From positions 1-20,337 of the forward strand of contig DTSG01000587.1 of NCBI GenBank assembly GCA_012965455.1: 20,337 nucleotides of DNA, given 5' to 3'. This stretch comes from Planctomycetaceae bacterium (GTDB taxonomy: Bacteria; Planctomycetota; Planctomycetia; Pirellulales; Pirellulaceae). The notes under the pieces were generated by a model, which had not been told where the DNA came from, did no database searches, and worked only from the letters and a program-made list of their open reading frames with translations. The position numbers and the translations under genes were made by a program. Positions 1 through 8,491 of the stretch are shown here, one piece after another. Numbering within the stretch: position 1 is the first letter of the stretch; every line of letters begins with the position of its first letter.

Positions 1-411
1 TGGGAAAGTTCAAAGGAATGTTCGATTTTGTAGGTGCCGGTTGAGGGCACTCGTGGTGCCAGACTGATTTGACCGTGCAGGCTTTGGGGAGGGCATGTGA
101 GCACCAATAGCAATAAGATAGTTAGCGTTTTGGACATCTGGTAATAGTGACATTTAATGAATAAATAGAATATGACGAGGGATGCTTAGTTATACGATGA
201 ATGGGTTGTTGCATTTCATGGCGAGCCTAAAAAAATTTAAAAATTCGCTCAGAATGTGCCGGCAGTCTAGCGGGGGTAAATCAGAGTCGATTGGCCACTT
301 TTGCGCTTTATGTTGTCTGCTAAATATGCGAAAATAAAGGTCCTTCCTTTATTCGCTTTAGATGCGTCCCTACCTTCCCCCCAGCCCAAAAACTCATAGA
401 TGTGAAAGCCA
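1..411. other. intergenic region upstream of the PSCyt gene
   Basis: No gene can be supported here. All three forward frames are closed within the first 67 bases. The frame stopping at 42-44 could be the tail of an upstream gene, but only 14 codons are visible. Positions 34-60 hold GTGCC, GGCAC and GTGCC in a row, which allows two mutually exclusive 5-bp hairpins and could be a weak terminator. An A/T-rich run lies at about 229-244. I found no well-spaced -35/-10 pair for the gene at 412. Confidence 0.5.
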
Positions 412-3400
412 ATGTACAGACATTATATTACCTTTGTTTTTGCTCTGCTGTTGACCTCAGCAATAGTGCTTGGAGACGAACCGGCAACGGAAATGCCGAC
501 CGTCGCACAATTAGAGTTCTTTGAAACTAAGATTCGTCCGGTATTGGTACAGCATTGCTACAAGTGTCATAGCGCGGATTCAGATTCCGTTAAAGGCGGG
601 TTGCTGTTGGATAATCGTAAAGCGATTCAAGTGGGTGGTGATTCTGGCCCAGGGGTTGTGCCAGGCGAGCCGGACGAGAGTGTTGTCTTGTCGGCAATAC
701 GTTATGAGAGTTTCGAGATGCCTCCCAAGGGGAAGTTGTCTGATGAAATACTGCAGGATTTCGAAACGTGGATTAAACAAGGTGCGGCAGATCCACGAGA
801 AGGCGGTCAGTTAGTTAGCAAGACAGCAATCGATTTCGAAGCGGCAGGTAAGTTTTGGGCATTTCAAAAACCAGTCAAATCGAAATTGCCAAAGGTTCGC
901 AATAAAGCATGGATGGCTAATCCAATTGATCGTTATGTTGCTGCTGACCTAGCGAAAAAGCGGTTATCGGTAAGTGACTCGGCGAGCAAGCGGGTTTTGA
1001 TCCGTCGAGCGTATTACGACTTAATCGGTTTACCACCCACAATTGAGCAACAGACGGATTTTGTAAATGACTTGTCTCCGGATGCTTTTAGTAAGGTGAT
1101 TGAAACATTGCTCGAATCAAAACACTACGGCGAGCGCTGGGGGCGTCATTGGCTAGACGTGGCTCGCTATGGGGAAGATCAGGCCCACACGTTTAAAGCC
1201 AGAAAATATCCTCGCGGCTATTACTACCGAGACTGGGTGGTCGATTCGATAAACACTGACATGCCGTACAACGAGTTTGTAGTACAGCAACTTGCAGGTG
1301 ACTTACTTGACCAACCCAATGTACATGAGCGAACGCCAGCGTTGGGTTTCTTTGCACTGGGACCAGTGTACTATGCCGAGAATGTTGAAAAGGCAATAGC
1401 GGCAGCGGACGAATGGGACGATCGAATTGATACTTTGACCCGTGGCGTGTTGGGGCTGACTGTATCGTGTGCTCGTTGTCATGACCATAAGTATGATCCG
1501 ATCACGACCAACGATTATTACGCGATGGCTGGGGTCTTTGCGAGCACTAAATATCAAGAGCGCCCCGTTGTATCCCAGGAAGTGGTTGACCAACGGGCGA
1601 CGGCGGACCAAGCAGTGCGTGATCAAGCCCTGGAAATCAATCGTTTTTTAGCACAGGCTGGACGGACAATTCGCCCTTCGTTGACGGCGGAGATTCCCGT
1701 TTACATGCAAACGGTTTTTAAATGGTTGCAAATAAAGGATCGAGCTGAAGACAAGAAAAAAGCATCTGCGGAGTTGTTAAAGGAATCGGGATTGAGCAAG
1801 ACATTGTTAGATCGTTGGACGAAATTGCTCGAACAAAAGAAGGTTAAAACTCGTGATCAATATTCTTTCCTAGCAGATTGGTACAGTTGGCTTGATGCGT
1901 TACCAAATGACAAAGATTTGTCCGCAGATGAGACACGCTTAGCGGAAGTTCTAGCGATAGGTGAAGCCTTGCAAGCTGCCGTGGAGAGCCGTTTAGATGA
2001 TCGGCAGGAGTTGTTTGCTGAATTTGGTGTCAATGCTGCATTTGTGCCAGCTGAAGATTTGTCAGCAGTTACGGCGGGCGTGATTCCTTTGGGAAACTTA
2101 TTTGATGATAGTAAAGATGTTCCTTTGGAGAGTGCTTTGGCTTCCGATAAATACGGAGCGGTTGCGGAGAAATCCGATTTAGGTGTGCACTTGGTGTCCT
2201 ACGGTTGGGGAACACGAATTAAAATTGGCCCCGAGATTGATTTCTCGTTTGCTCAAATCGGCTCTGACAGTAACAAGCATGGCAGTGTGACGAATGACGG
2301 GTGGACGGGCCGTAGTGCGATTTCCACAACAGGAAAAGTACCAGCGAATAACGGGAAACGCCACGAGCAGGGAATCGGCATGCACTCCAATGCGTTGGTG
2401 ACTTTCGATTTAAATGAAATTCGCCGAGCGGGTTTGATGTCGGCAGGTCAAAAATTTCGGTTTCGTGTTGACCGCGCTGGGATGAACGATGATGTCGGAG
2501 TTACAGAAGCGTCGAGCGGCTATGCGGCGGTTGTCGTGTCCAAGCCACACAAAGATAAAAATGTAATGGACGCAATAATTGGCGGCTATGTGAACGGCAA
2601 AAAAATGGAAATCACGTTCAGTGACTTTACTTATAATTTCACCGGGGCTATTCCAGCTCCTCTAAAAGCAGATGGCAATTTCGTCGAGTTTGACATCGAG
2701 ATTCCCTCGGACGCTGAATATATTACCTTGATTACAACTGCAGCTGGCGGGCCTAAAGACAATACCATCAGTTCCGATCACATGGTGTTCTCTGGCGTAC
2801 GTATCGAGATGTCACCGTTGCCGGAAACGAAACTAGCAAACACGGAGCTAGGTGCTGAACATGAGTTTACCGAGAGTGACCGTCAAGCAGCACTGTTGTT
2901 GTCGCAAATGCTCTACGACGAAGGTCTCCTAGCACTGCCCAATGGCGAAGTTGAAAAACGATTGACGGAAGACTTGCAGGTAATCGCGGATGGGTTGAGA
3001 GCTGCAGAAAAAGAACTTAAGGATGCGGTGGCTGCAATTCAAATACCGCTGGCCCATTCGCTCACAGATGGCGATGTGCGAGATATGCCGATTTACGTCG
3101 CAGGCGATCCAGGTAAGAAAGGGGCGATCACGCCGCGTGCGATGCCCGCTATTTTTACCGGTGGTGTATCTGTACCGTTTCAAACGCAAGGGAGTGGTCG
3201 ACTTGAATTAGCACAATCACTAACGTCCGCGGAAAATCCATTGACAGCCCGCGTGATGGTTAATCGGATGTGGGCCTCTCATTTTGGTCGAGGGTTAGTT
3301 GGTACGACGAGCAATTTTGGTGAGTTAGGCGAGCGTCCGACTCATCCTCAGCTGTTGGATTATTTAGCGGTCGAATTTATGGAAAATAACTGGTCGCTGA

Positions 3401-4005
3401 AACACATGCATCGCTTGATTATGAACTCCAAGACCTATCAACAAAGCAGCGATTTTCGGGAGGTTCCGTATGAAGTCGACCCAGATAACCGATTGTTGTG
3501 GCGGATGAATCGCAAGCGACTTGAAATTGAACCATGGCGTGACGGATTGTTATACGTTTCTGGAGAATTGGATTTAACATTTGGTGGGCCATCGAAAGAA
3601 TTAGATGACACTCAGAACAGACGTCGTACGATATATGGCTTTGTGAGTCGGCATCGGCTTAATGAATTGCTGCGATTGTTTGATTTCCCAGATCCTAATA
3701 TTACGAGTGCAGCGCGGAGTGTTACCACAGTGCCACTACAGCAACTGTTCGTGCTCAATAGTGACTTTATGTCGAAGCGGGCGAAAGCGTTTGCTGAGCG
3801 AGTACAAAAACATACGGATGCAGAACTGCCTCAACAGATTACTTATGCTTTTGAATTACTGTATGGCCGAAAAGCAGATGAACAAGATATACTAGCAGGA
3901 ACTGAATTCATAGAGACGGTTGCCGAGAGTGATAATATGCAGTCGGCGTGGGAACAATACGCATTGGCATTGTTAAGTGCGAATGAATTTCTGTTTGTAG
4001 ATTGA
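412..4005 (+). CDS. PSCyt1/DUF1549/DUF1553 planctomycete cytochrome-type protein
   Basis: This 1197-residue exported protein belongs to the planctomycete PSCyt1-PSCyt2-PSD1 architecture, whose function is unknown. A signal peptide covers about residues 1-21. The PSCyt1 domain (about 36-130) carries a haem-binding CYKCH at 49-53. The DUF1549/PSCyt2 domain (about 170-375) has a second CxxCH at 353-357, within CARCHDH. The DUF1553/PSD1 domain (about 935-1190) has the typical ARVMVNRMWASHFGRGLV stretch and ends SANEFLFVD. Residues about 590-802 resemble an NPCBM-type carbohydrate-binding module (GIGMHSNALVTFDL, then SSDHMVFSGVRIEM) and make the protein longer than simpler members. A start upstream at 400 is ruled out because that ATG is followed directly by TGA. 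The DUF1501 gene follows after 34 bp, the usual partner. Family knowledge suggests a periplasmic dihaem protein; the substrate is not known. Confidence 0.93.
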   Translation: MYRHYITFVFALLLTSAIVLGDEPATEMPTVAQLEFFETKIRPVLVQHCYKCHSADSDSVKGGLLLDNRKAIQVGGDSGPGVVPGEPDESVVLSAIRYESFEMPPKGKLSDEILQDFETWIKQGAADPREGGQLVSKTAIDFEAAGKFWAFQKPVKSKLPKVRNKAWMANPIDRYVAADLAKKRLSVSDSASKRVLIRRAYYDLIGLPPTIEQQTDFVNDLSPDAFSKVIETLLESKHYGERWGRHWLDVARYGEDQAHTFKARKYPRGYYYRDWVVDSINTDMPYNEFVVQQLAGDLLDQPNVHERTPALGFFALGPVYYAENVEKAIAAADEWDDRIDTLTRGVLGLTVSCARCHDHKYDPITTNDYYAMAGVFASTKYQERPVVSQEVVDQRATADQAVRDQALEINRFLAQAGRTIRPSLTAEIPVYMQTVFKWLQIKDRAEDKKKASAELLKESGLSKTLLDRWTKLLEQKKVKTRDQYSFLADWYSWLDALPNDKDLSADETRLAEVLAIGEALQAAVESRLDDRQELFAEFGVNAAFVPAEDLSAVTAGVIPLGNLFDDSKDVPLESALASDKYGAVAEKSDLGVHLVSYGWGTRIKIGPEIDFSFAQIGSDSNKHGSVTNDGWTGRSAISTTGKVPANNGKRHEQGIGMHSNALVTFDLNEIRRAGLMSAGQKFRFRVDRAGMNDDVGVTEASSGYAAVVVSKPHKDKNVMDAIIGGYVNGKKMEITFSDFTYNFTGAIPAPLKADGNFVEFDIEIPSDAEYITLITTAAGGPKDNTISSDHMVFSGVRIEMSPLPETKLANTELGAEHEFTESDRQAALLLSQMLYDEGLLALPNGEVEKRLTEDLQVIADGLRAAEKELKDAVAAIQIPLAHSLTDGDVRDMPIYVAGDPGKKGAITPRAMPAIFTGGVSVPFQTQGSGRLELAQSLTSAENPLTARVMVNRMWASHFGRGLVGTTSNFGELGERPTHPQLLDYLAVEFMENNWSLKHMHRLIMNSKTYQQSSDFREVPYEVDPDNRLLWRMNRKRLEIEPWRDGLLYVSGELDLTFGGPSKELDDTQNRRRTIYGFVSRHRLNELLRLFDFPDPNITSAARSVTTVPLQQLFVLNSDFMSKRAKAFAERVQKHTDAELPQQITYAFELLYGRKADEQDILAGTEFIETVAESDNMQSAWEQYALALLSANEFLFVD

Positions 4006-4039
4006 ATTGTGCCATGTTGCAAAGAATAGAAGAATAATT

Positions 4040-5437
4040 ATGAGCGAGTCTCAGATGTTAAATGCTTTAGTGAATAACCAGCCACGACTGTCACGGCGGC
4101 AGTTGCTCCAAACCAGCGGCGTTGGATTTGGCATGATGGGGTTGTCGGCGTTGTTAGGTGAAGAACAGCGAGTAGCTGCAGCTACTCGCTCTACCACTCC
4201 AACTTCACCTAAGCATCCTCATCACACTCCCCGCGCTAAACACGTCATCTTTCTGTTTATGAACGGTGGTCCATCGCATGTTGATACATTTGACCCTAAG
4301 CCAGAATTAAAAGTCCAAGAAGGTAAAGCGGGACGTGGCGGAAAGTACATGCCCTCGCCATTCTCCTTTGGTAAGTATGGTGAAGCCGGTATTGATATGA
4401 GTGAAATCTATCCGCACCTAGGCACCGTTGCGGATGAGTTGTGTGTGTTGCGGGGGATGCATACTACGACGCCCAATCACGAACCAGGTTTATTGATGAT
4501 GAACAGTGGTGTTCAACAACCAGTACGACCGTGTATGGGGTCGTGGATTACTTATGGTCTGGGCACAGAGAATCAAAACCTGCCTGGCTTCGTTGTCTTG
4601 TGTCCTGGAAAACCTGTCGTGGGGCCGGCACTGTGGGGCAATAGTTTTCTGCCGGGGATTTTCCAAGGCACCCATATTAATAATACAAATATTGATCCTA
4701 AAAATGCGATCGGTCACATCACTAATAAAAACCTGTCACCGGAAGCACAACGGCGGTTGCTGGATCTGTTGCAGCAGAGTAACCGGCGTCATTTAGATAA
4801 ACGTGACGTCGATTTGAATTTAGAAGCTAGGATTCAGTCGTTGGAAGTTGCTTACGGAATGCAGTTCGAAGCGCAGGAAGCGTTTGATACGAGCCGTGAA
4901 ACCAAGGAAACATTAGAGAATTATGGTGAAGGCCAATTTGCCAATGGCTGCTTGGTAGCGCGGCGGTTGGTTGAACGAGGTGTGCGGATGGTACAGATTT
5001 ACTATGGGTCGGGTCAGCCGTGGGATGCGCATGGCGATATTATGGACCACAAGCGCGATGCGGGTAAAAGTGATCAACCCATCACTGCGCTGATCAAAGA
5101 TCTAAAACAACGGGGATTACTCAACGAGACTTTGATTGTATGGACGGGCGAATTTGGGAGGACTCCGACCGCTCAAGGCAAGACAGGTCGTAATCACCAT
5201 GCGACTGGATTTACATCATGGCTCGCGGGGGGTGGCATCAAAGGTGGCATGACTTACGGCGGCACGGATGAATTGGGGATGAACGCCGTAGAAAACCGCA
5301 TGGACGTACACGATTTGCATGCGACGATGCTACATCTTCTAGGAATCAATCACGAAGAGTTAACTTACCGCTACAGCGGCCGTGATTTTAGATTGACGGA
5401 CGTCTTCGGAAATGTCCAGCATGAAATTATTGCTTGA
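4040..5437 (+). CDS. DUF1501 family protein, Tat-exported
   Basis: This is a 465-residue DUF1501 protein, distantly related to the alkaline-phosphatase/sulfatase fold and typically encoded next to PSCyt/DUF1553 genes. A twin-arginine signal, SRRQLLQ at 18-24, is followed by a hydrophobic stretch (GFGMMGLSALL), so folded export to the periplasm is likely. Typical motifs are FLFMNGGPSHVDTFDPKP near residue 71, NHEPGLLMMNSG, and C-terminal WTGEFGRTP with NHHATGF. The frame stays open up to a TTG at 4007, but that codon is only one base past the previous stop and would put 11 poorly hydrophobic residues before the Tat signal. ATG 4040 is preferred, with a weak AGAAG upstream. The post-signal linker is encoded by a striking nested inverted repeat (4154-4212). 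The enzyme activity is unproven for this family. Confidence 0.92.
   Translation: MSESQMLNALVNNQPRLSRRQLLQTSGVGFGMMGLSALLGEEQRVAAATRSTTPTSPKHPHHTPRAKHVIFLFMNGGPSHVDTFDPKPELKVQEGKAGRGGKYMPSPFSFGKYGEAGIDMSEIYPHLGTVADELCVLRGMHTTTPNHEPGLLMMNSGVQQPVRPCMGSWITYGLGTENQNLPGFVVLCPGKPVVGPALWGNSFLPGIFQGTHINNTNIDPKNAIGHITNKNLSPEAQRRLLDLLQQSNRRHLDKRDVDLNLEARIQSLEVAYGMQFEAQEAFDTSRETKETLENYGEGQFANGCLVARRLVERGVRMVQIYYGSGQPWDAHGDIMDHKRDAGKSDQPITALIKDLKQRGLLNETLIVWTGEFGRTPTAQGKTGRNHHATGFTSWLAGGGIKGGMTYGGTDELGMNAVENRMDVHDLHATMLHLLGINHEELTYRYSGRDFRLTDVFGNVQHEIIA
4154..4212. repeat. nested perfect inverted repeat within the DUF1501 gene
   Basis: The outer arms TTAGGTGAAG (4154-4163) and CTTCACCTAA (4203-4212) are perfect 10-base reverse complements. 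Between them lies a perfect 24-base palindrome (4167-4190): AGCGAGTAGCTG followed immediately by its own reverse complement. Left and right internal spacers are 3 and 12 bases. It encodes residues about 39-58, the end of the Tat signal and the linker after it. Confidence 0.9.
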
Positions 5438-5460
5438 CGAGTCTGTGATGGATTTCAAAA

Positions 5461-5488
5461 ACGAATGGAACCGCGAATTAACGCGAAT
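5461..5488. repeat. short degenerate CGAAT tandem repeat
   Basis: Three copies of a CGAAT core occur about 10-11 bases apart: ACGAATGG, CCGCGAATT and ACGCGAATCC. They lie between the DUF1501 stop and the tRNA gene. Similar periodic GCGAAT strings occur in intergenic DNA of many environmental bacteria. No function can be read from the sequence. Confidence 0.5.
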
Positions 5489-5533
5489 CCTCCGGCGGTA
5501 GATGAATAGATTCTCGATCGCCAAAAGAAATCG

Positions 5534-5557
5534 GTTGGTTGATCAATGTGCCCCAAC
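5534..5557 (-). terminator. possible terminator for tRNA-His
   Basis: On the minus strand, just after the tRNA, GTTGG and CCAAC can pair around a spacer that contains the palindrome TTGATCAA. A T-rich stretch (ATTTCTTTT) follows. The stem is only 5 bp, so this is weak. It could also act on the DUF1501 transcript coming from the other side. Confidence 0.25.
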
Positions 5558-5567
5558 AAAGCATGAG

Positions 5568-5641
5568 GGTGACTGAAGGGACTTGAACCCTCGACAACCG
5601 GGACCACAACCCGGGGCTCTACCAACTGAGCTACAGCCACC
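5568..5641 (-). tRNA. tRNA-His (anticodon GTG)
   Basis: Read on the minus strand, the 74 bases fold into a full cloverleaf. The acceptor stem is GTGGCTG/CAGTCAC with one G-T pair, and the D stem is GCTC/GAGC. The anticodon stem is CCGGG/CCCGG with loop TTGTGGT, giving anticodon GTG. The T arm is GAGGG-TTCAAGT-CCCTT. The extra G at -1 (position 5641), opposite C73 (position 5568), is the identity mark of histidine tRNA. The 3' CCA is not encoded: the next three bases are CTC, so CCA must be added by nucleotidyltransferase. Confidence 0.97.
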
Positions 5642-5655
5642 ATTGTTAAGATTCC

Positions 5656-5684
5656 AATGTAATTTGGTTTGTAATTCTGGGCAA
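5656..5684 (-). promoter_or_regulatory. predicted sigma-70-type promoter for tRNA-His
   Basis: On the minus strand TTGCCC (5679-5684) and TACATT (5656-5661) are separated by exactly 17 bases. Each matches its consensus at four of six positions. Transcription would start near 5649, a few bases before the mature tRNA end. Confidence 0.4.
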
Positions 5685-5769
5685 GGGTAGCGATGGTGTT
5701 TGCAGCTGCGAATCAGTACTTATGGGATTATGTCACTGCGGTGCAACCGTAATGCGAAAAACGCGGACA

Positions 5770-5798
5770 TTTTCAGTACAATGAAACGCGTCTATAAT
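5770..5798 (+). promoter_or_regulatory. predicted sigma-70-type promoter for the zincin-LRR gene
   Basis: A perfect -10 box TATAAT (5793-5798) follows TTTTCA (5770-5775; four of six matches) at 17-base spacing. The predicted start near 5805 leaves a leader of about 50 bases before ATG 5856. Confidence 0.5.
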
Positions 5799-5855
5799 AT
5801 CTATAACCGTCGTAATTCATGATATTCATTTTTGAAAGCAGACATAATTCTCAAC

Positions 5856-7649
5856 ATGTTCCGTTCGCTCCTTATTCTATCGTTCATTAGCTTACTTGCG
5901 GCTCCTGAAATTACGGTGGCACGCGCTGCTGACGCGGTAGATTTTCCGAACCAATTTGAGCAATTAGCGGCCAAATGTGATGAGTTGAAATTGCCGCAGC
6001 AAGCAACCATTACGCGGCAGTGGATTGTTGCACAGCGACGCGATCAGCGTGTCGTGTATCCGTTTCAGACGAAAGACTATTTTAAACCTCTGACCAATGA
6101 TAGTCAGTTAAAACAATATTGGTGGGCGTCGTTCATGGAACTGCGGCGAGCTCGAGCGGATCATCTTTTTCTACAAGCTAAAACAATCGCTCAATCCGAT
6201 CCTGCGCAATCATATCGACTACTACACGAAGTGTTACATGAAGATCACCGACACACCGCGGCTCGCAAGATATTGAACTACAGTGATTCCACGGTATTTT
6301 TGTTGCAGCCTCAGCCCAGGCGGCCTAAAAAGAGACATGCTTATACCGGCTGGCAGGCAAACGACCACTATCGCGTCAGCACGACGCACTTTGATATTTA
6401 CACAGATTCGAAGCCCGCTGATGGAGTTTTAATCGCACGACAGGTTGAAAAATTATATTCTGTTTGGCAGCAGTTATTTGTTGAATTCTGGTGCGACACC
6501 GCAGTCCTGGCTGAACGATTTAATGGTAGCAATAAACCACTGTATGCTCGTAAACGGCACCAGATCATTTTATTTTCGTCACGTGAAGAGTATCAGACAT
6601 TCTTTAAACGGCGGTCTGGGGCGACAGTTAATAGCGTCGGATTTTATTCGGCTAAGGAAGAGCATTCTTTTCTGTTTGTCAATGACCCACCGAAAACATC
6701 GACTTGGTTACACGAAGTAACGCACCAGTTGTTTTATGAACTAGGTGCACACGTGAAGGATGTCGCGTCGGATCAAAACATTTGGGCGATAGAGGGCGTC
6801 GCGATGTATATGGAGTCGCTCCGCGATCATGGGCATTTCGTGACCGTGGGTGGATTTGAATCTTACCGATTGCAGTTTGCACGTTATTACAAAACCGTTG
6901 ACCAGTTCTACGTGCCACTGCAACAACTTGCAGCGCTCGGTAACTCACAGCTATCGTCGCATGTGAAAATTCGTCGCTTGTATGCCCAGTGCGTTGGTTT
7001 GGCGCATTTTTTAATGGATGGGGACAATGGGAAATACCGCGCACCGTTTTTTCAACTGCTGAGAAAAATCTACACCAATACGTCCACCGCAGGTACTTTG
7101 CGACAACTCAGCAGGCGATCATTTGAAGAACTAGATGCGGCCTACGCTGAATTTTTGGTTGTTACTGATGAGCAGCTCGCAGCCTTGCGGCCGGGGACTA
7201 AGTTGAAAGCGCTTTGTCTCGCAGATGGGCAGATAACCAATCAGGGATTGCAGCATTTGAGCGGTCAACTCGAACTGACCTGGCTTGATTTGACGCGTTG
7301 CGAGATCACAGATGATGCCAGCAAGGTGCTTGCCGGTTTGGTGAAGTTGGACCAGTTGTCGCTGGAATCAACTATAATTACGGATAAGTCGATGGCGGTG
7401 ATTGGGGCATTGCCAAACCTAACAGAGTTAGATTTATCATTAACGCAAGTTGGCGACGCAGGGGTTTTGCATTTACAAGGGAACAACAATCTAACGGTGT
7501 TATGGCTGACGGGAACGAAGGTTTCTGATGATTCCGAGCGAGTGTTGATTACGCTAGCTAATCTTGAGATACTGAAACTTACATCGACGGCCATGTCAGC
7601 GTCGACGATACAACAGGTGTTTAGCGCTCTTCCTAAACTGAAGCCATAA
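5856..7649 (+). CDS. secreted HExxH metallopeptidase-like protein with C-terminal leucine-rich repeats
   Basis: This 597-residue protein has a signal peptide at about residues 1-24 (ending VARA-ADA). Its middle domain resembles DUF1570-type planctomycete zincins. It begins at FDIYTDSKPADG and carries HEVTH at 286-290, with a likely third zinc ligand in IEGVAMYMES (Glu313), the gluzincin pattern. After about residue 450 come four to five TD-type leucine-rich repeats, such as LTWLDLTRCEITDDA and LTELDLSLTQVGDAG, common in planctomycetes for protein binding. The frame is open back to a TTG at 5832, but ATG 5856 starts directly at the signal peptide and is preferred. There is no clear Shine-Dalgarno. 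The creatininase-family gene follows after 38 bp. An extracytoplasmic peptidase with a recognition domain is the inference; the substrate is unknown. Confidence 0.85.
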   Translation: MFRSLLILSFISLLAAPEITVARAADAVDFPNQFEQLAAKCDELKLPQQATITRQWIVAQRRDQRVVYPFQTKDYFKPLTNDSQLKQYWWASFMELRRARADHLFLQAKTIAQSDPAQSYRLLHEVLHEDHRHTAARKILNYSDSTVFLLQPQPRRPKKRHAYTGWQANDHYRVSTTHFDIYTDSKPADGVLIARQVEKLYSVWQQLFVEFWCDTAVLAERFNGSNKPLYARKRHQIILFSSREEYQTFFKRRSGATVNSVGFYSAKEEHSFLFVNDPPKTSTWLHEVTHQLFYELGAHVKDVASDQNIWAIEGVAMYMESLRDHGHFVTVGGFESYRLQFARYYKTVDQFYVPLQQLAALGNSQLSSHVKIRRLYAQCVGLAHFLMDGDNGKYRAPFFQLLRKIYTNTSTAGTLRQLSRRSFEELDAAYAEFLVVTDEQLAALRPGTKLKALCLADGQITNQGLQHLSGQLELTWLDLTRCEITDDASKVLAGLVKLDQLSLESTIITDKSMAVIGALPNLTELDLSLTQVGDAGVLHLQGNNNLTVLWLTGTKVSDDSERVLITLANLEILKLTSTAMSASTIQQVFSALPKLKP

Positions 7650-7687
7650 ATCACTCCAACTATTTTTACACGATTGAGATTGCGATC

Positions 7688-8467
7688 ATGCGCCCTTGGG
7701 TTTTATCAGAAGTTAATTATGGCACTATAAAAGGCAACCCCTATGAAGTGGCAGTCCTGCCAATGGGTGCTACGGAACCGCATAACCTACACCTGCCCTA
7801 TGGTACCGACATGTATGAAGGTACGGACATTGGTGAAAGTGCTTGTGCTTATGCACACGCGAAAGGTGCCAAAGTTGTTGTTCTGCCGACGGTTCCTTAT
7901 GGCACGGAAACGAACATGAGAGAGTTTCCGTTCGCTATGAATCTATATCCTACGACACTGTTTAAAGTGATCGAAGACTTAGTGGAATCACTGGTCCGCA
8001 GTGGCATTCGTAAAATTGTAATTCTCAACAGCCATGGCGGGAATGATTTCAAGCCCTTGTTGCGGGAGATGTCGGGTCGTACCGAAGCTCATCTATTCTT
8101 AGCGAATTGGTACAACATGCTCGACGATGTGTATCACGATATTTTCGAGCACATGGAAGATCATGCGGGCGAAGCGGAAACATCGTTAATTCTTGCTTAC
8201 CACAACGAATTGGTTTCGCGAAATGAGGATGGCTCGTTTAATGCGGATGATGGTAAAACGAATCCAACTCGCTTTGACGCAGTTAATAAAAAATGGGTGA
8301 GTATCACTCGGCAATGGGATTTATTGACTTCGAACTCCGGCTCTGGCTATCCTCATGCAGCGACCGCAGAAAAAGGTGAGCGGTTGATGAAAGTGTTAAC
8401 TGAACGAATCGGCGATTTTCTAGTGGAATTATCCAATTCAGAATTGGATGAGAGTTTTCCCTTTTGA
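7688..8467 (+). CDS. creatininase-family amidohydrolase
   Basis: This 259-residue protein matches the creatininase family (PF02633), metal-dependent hydrolases that open cyclic or linear amide bonds. Members act on creatinine or formamidopyrimidine deformylation intermediates, or mature peptide cofactors. Metal and catalytic residues are visible: Glu30 and His32 in ATEPHNLHLPYGTD, Asp41, His116 in NSHGGND, and His159/Glu162 in HAGEAETS. It has no signal peptide, so it is cytoplasmic. The ATG is 38 bp after the zincin-LRR stop, so the two could share a transcript, although their products would work in different compartments. The upstream GAG is a weak ribosome site. The true substrate cannot be read from the sequence; creatinine itself is unlikely to be a safe guess. 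Confidence 0.9.
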   Translation: MRPWVLSEVNYGTIKGNPYEVAVLPMGATEPHNLHLPYGTDMYEGTDIGESACAYAHAKGAKVVVLPTVPYGTETNMREFPFAMNLYPTTLFKVIEDLVESLVRSGIRKIVILNSHGGNDFKPLLREMSGRTEAHLFLANWYNMLDDVYHDIFEHMEDHAGEAETSLILAYHNELVSRNEDGSFNADDGKTNPTRFDAVNKKWVSITRQWDLLTSNSGSGYPHAATAEKGERLMKVLTERIGDFLVELSNSELDESFPF

Positions 8468-8476
8468 AAGCGTTTG

Positions 8477-8491
8477 GCGGTAAGTTACCGC
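8477..8491. terminator. possible bidirectional terminator hairpin between convergent genes
   Basis: GCGGTAA and TTACCGC form a perfect inverted repeat around one base (practically a 5-bp stem with a 5-base loop). It sits between the stop of the creatininase-family gene and the stop of the minus-strand gene. No T-tract follows on either strand, so intrinsic termination is doubtful. Confidence 0.35.

Noticed and set aside
1..44. Tail of an upstream gene in the frame stopping at 42-44
   Set aside because: Only 14 codons are visible and no motif supports coding.
4007..4039. TTG start for the DUF1501 gene
   Set aside because: It abuts the previous stop, has no ribosome site and only pads the N-terminus before a normal Tat signal.
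4188..4196. GCTCTACCA, shared with the complement of the tRNA D arm
   Set aside because: Nine bases are too few to suggest a tRNA remnant, and no other arm is present.
5455..5643. A 62-codon minus-strand open frame
   Set aside because: It runs through tRNA-His and its flank; the tRNA explains the sequence.
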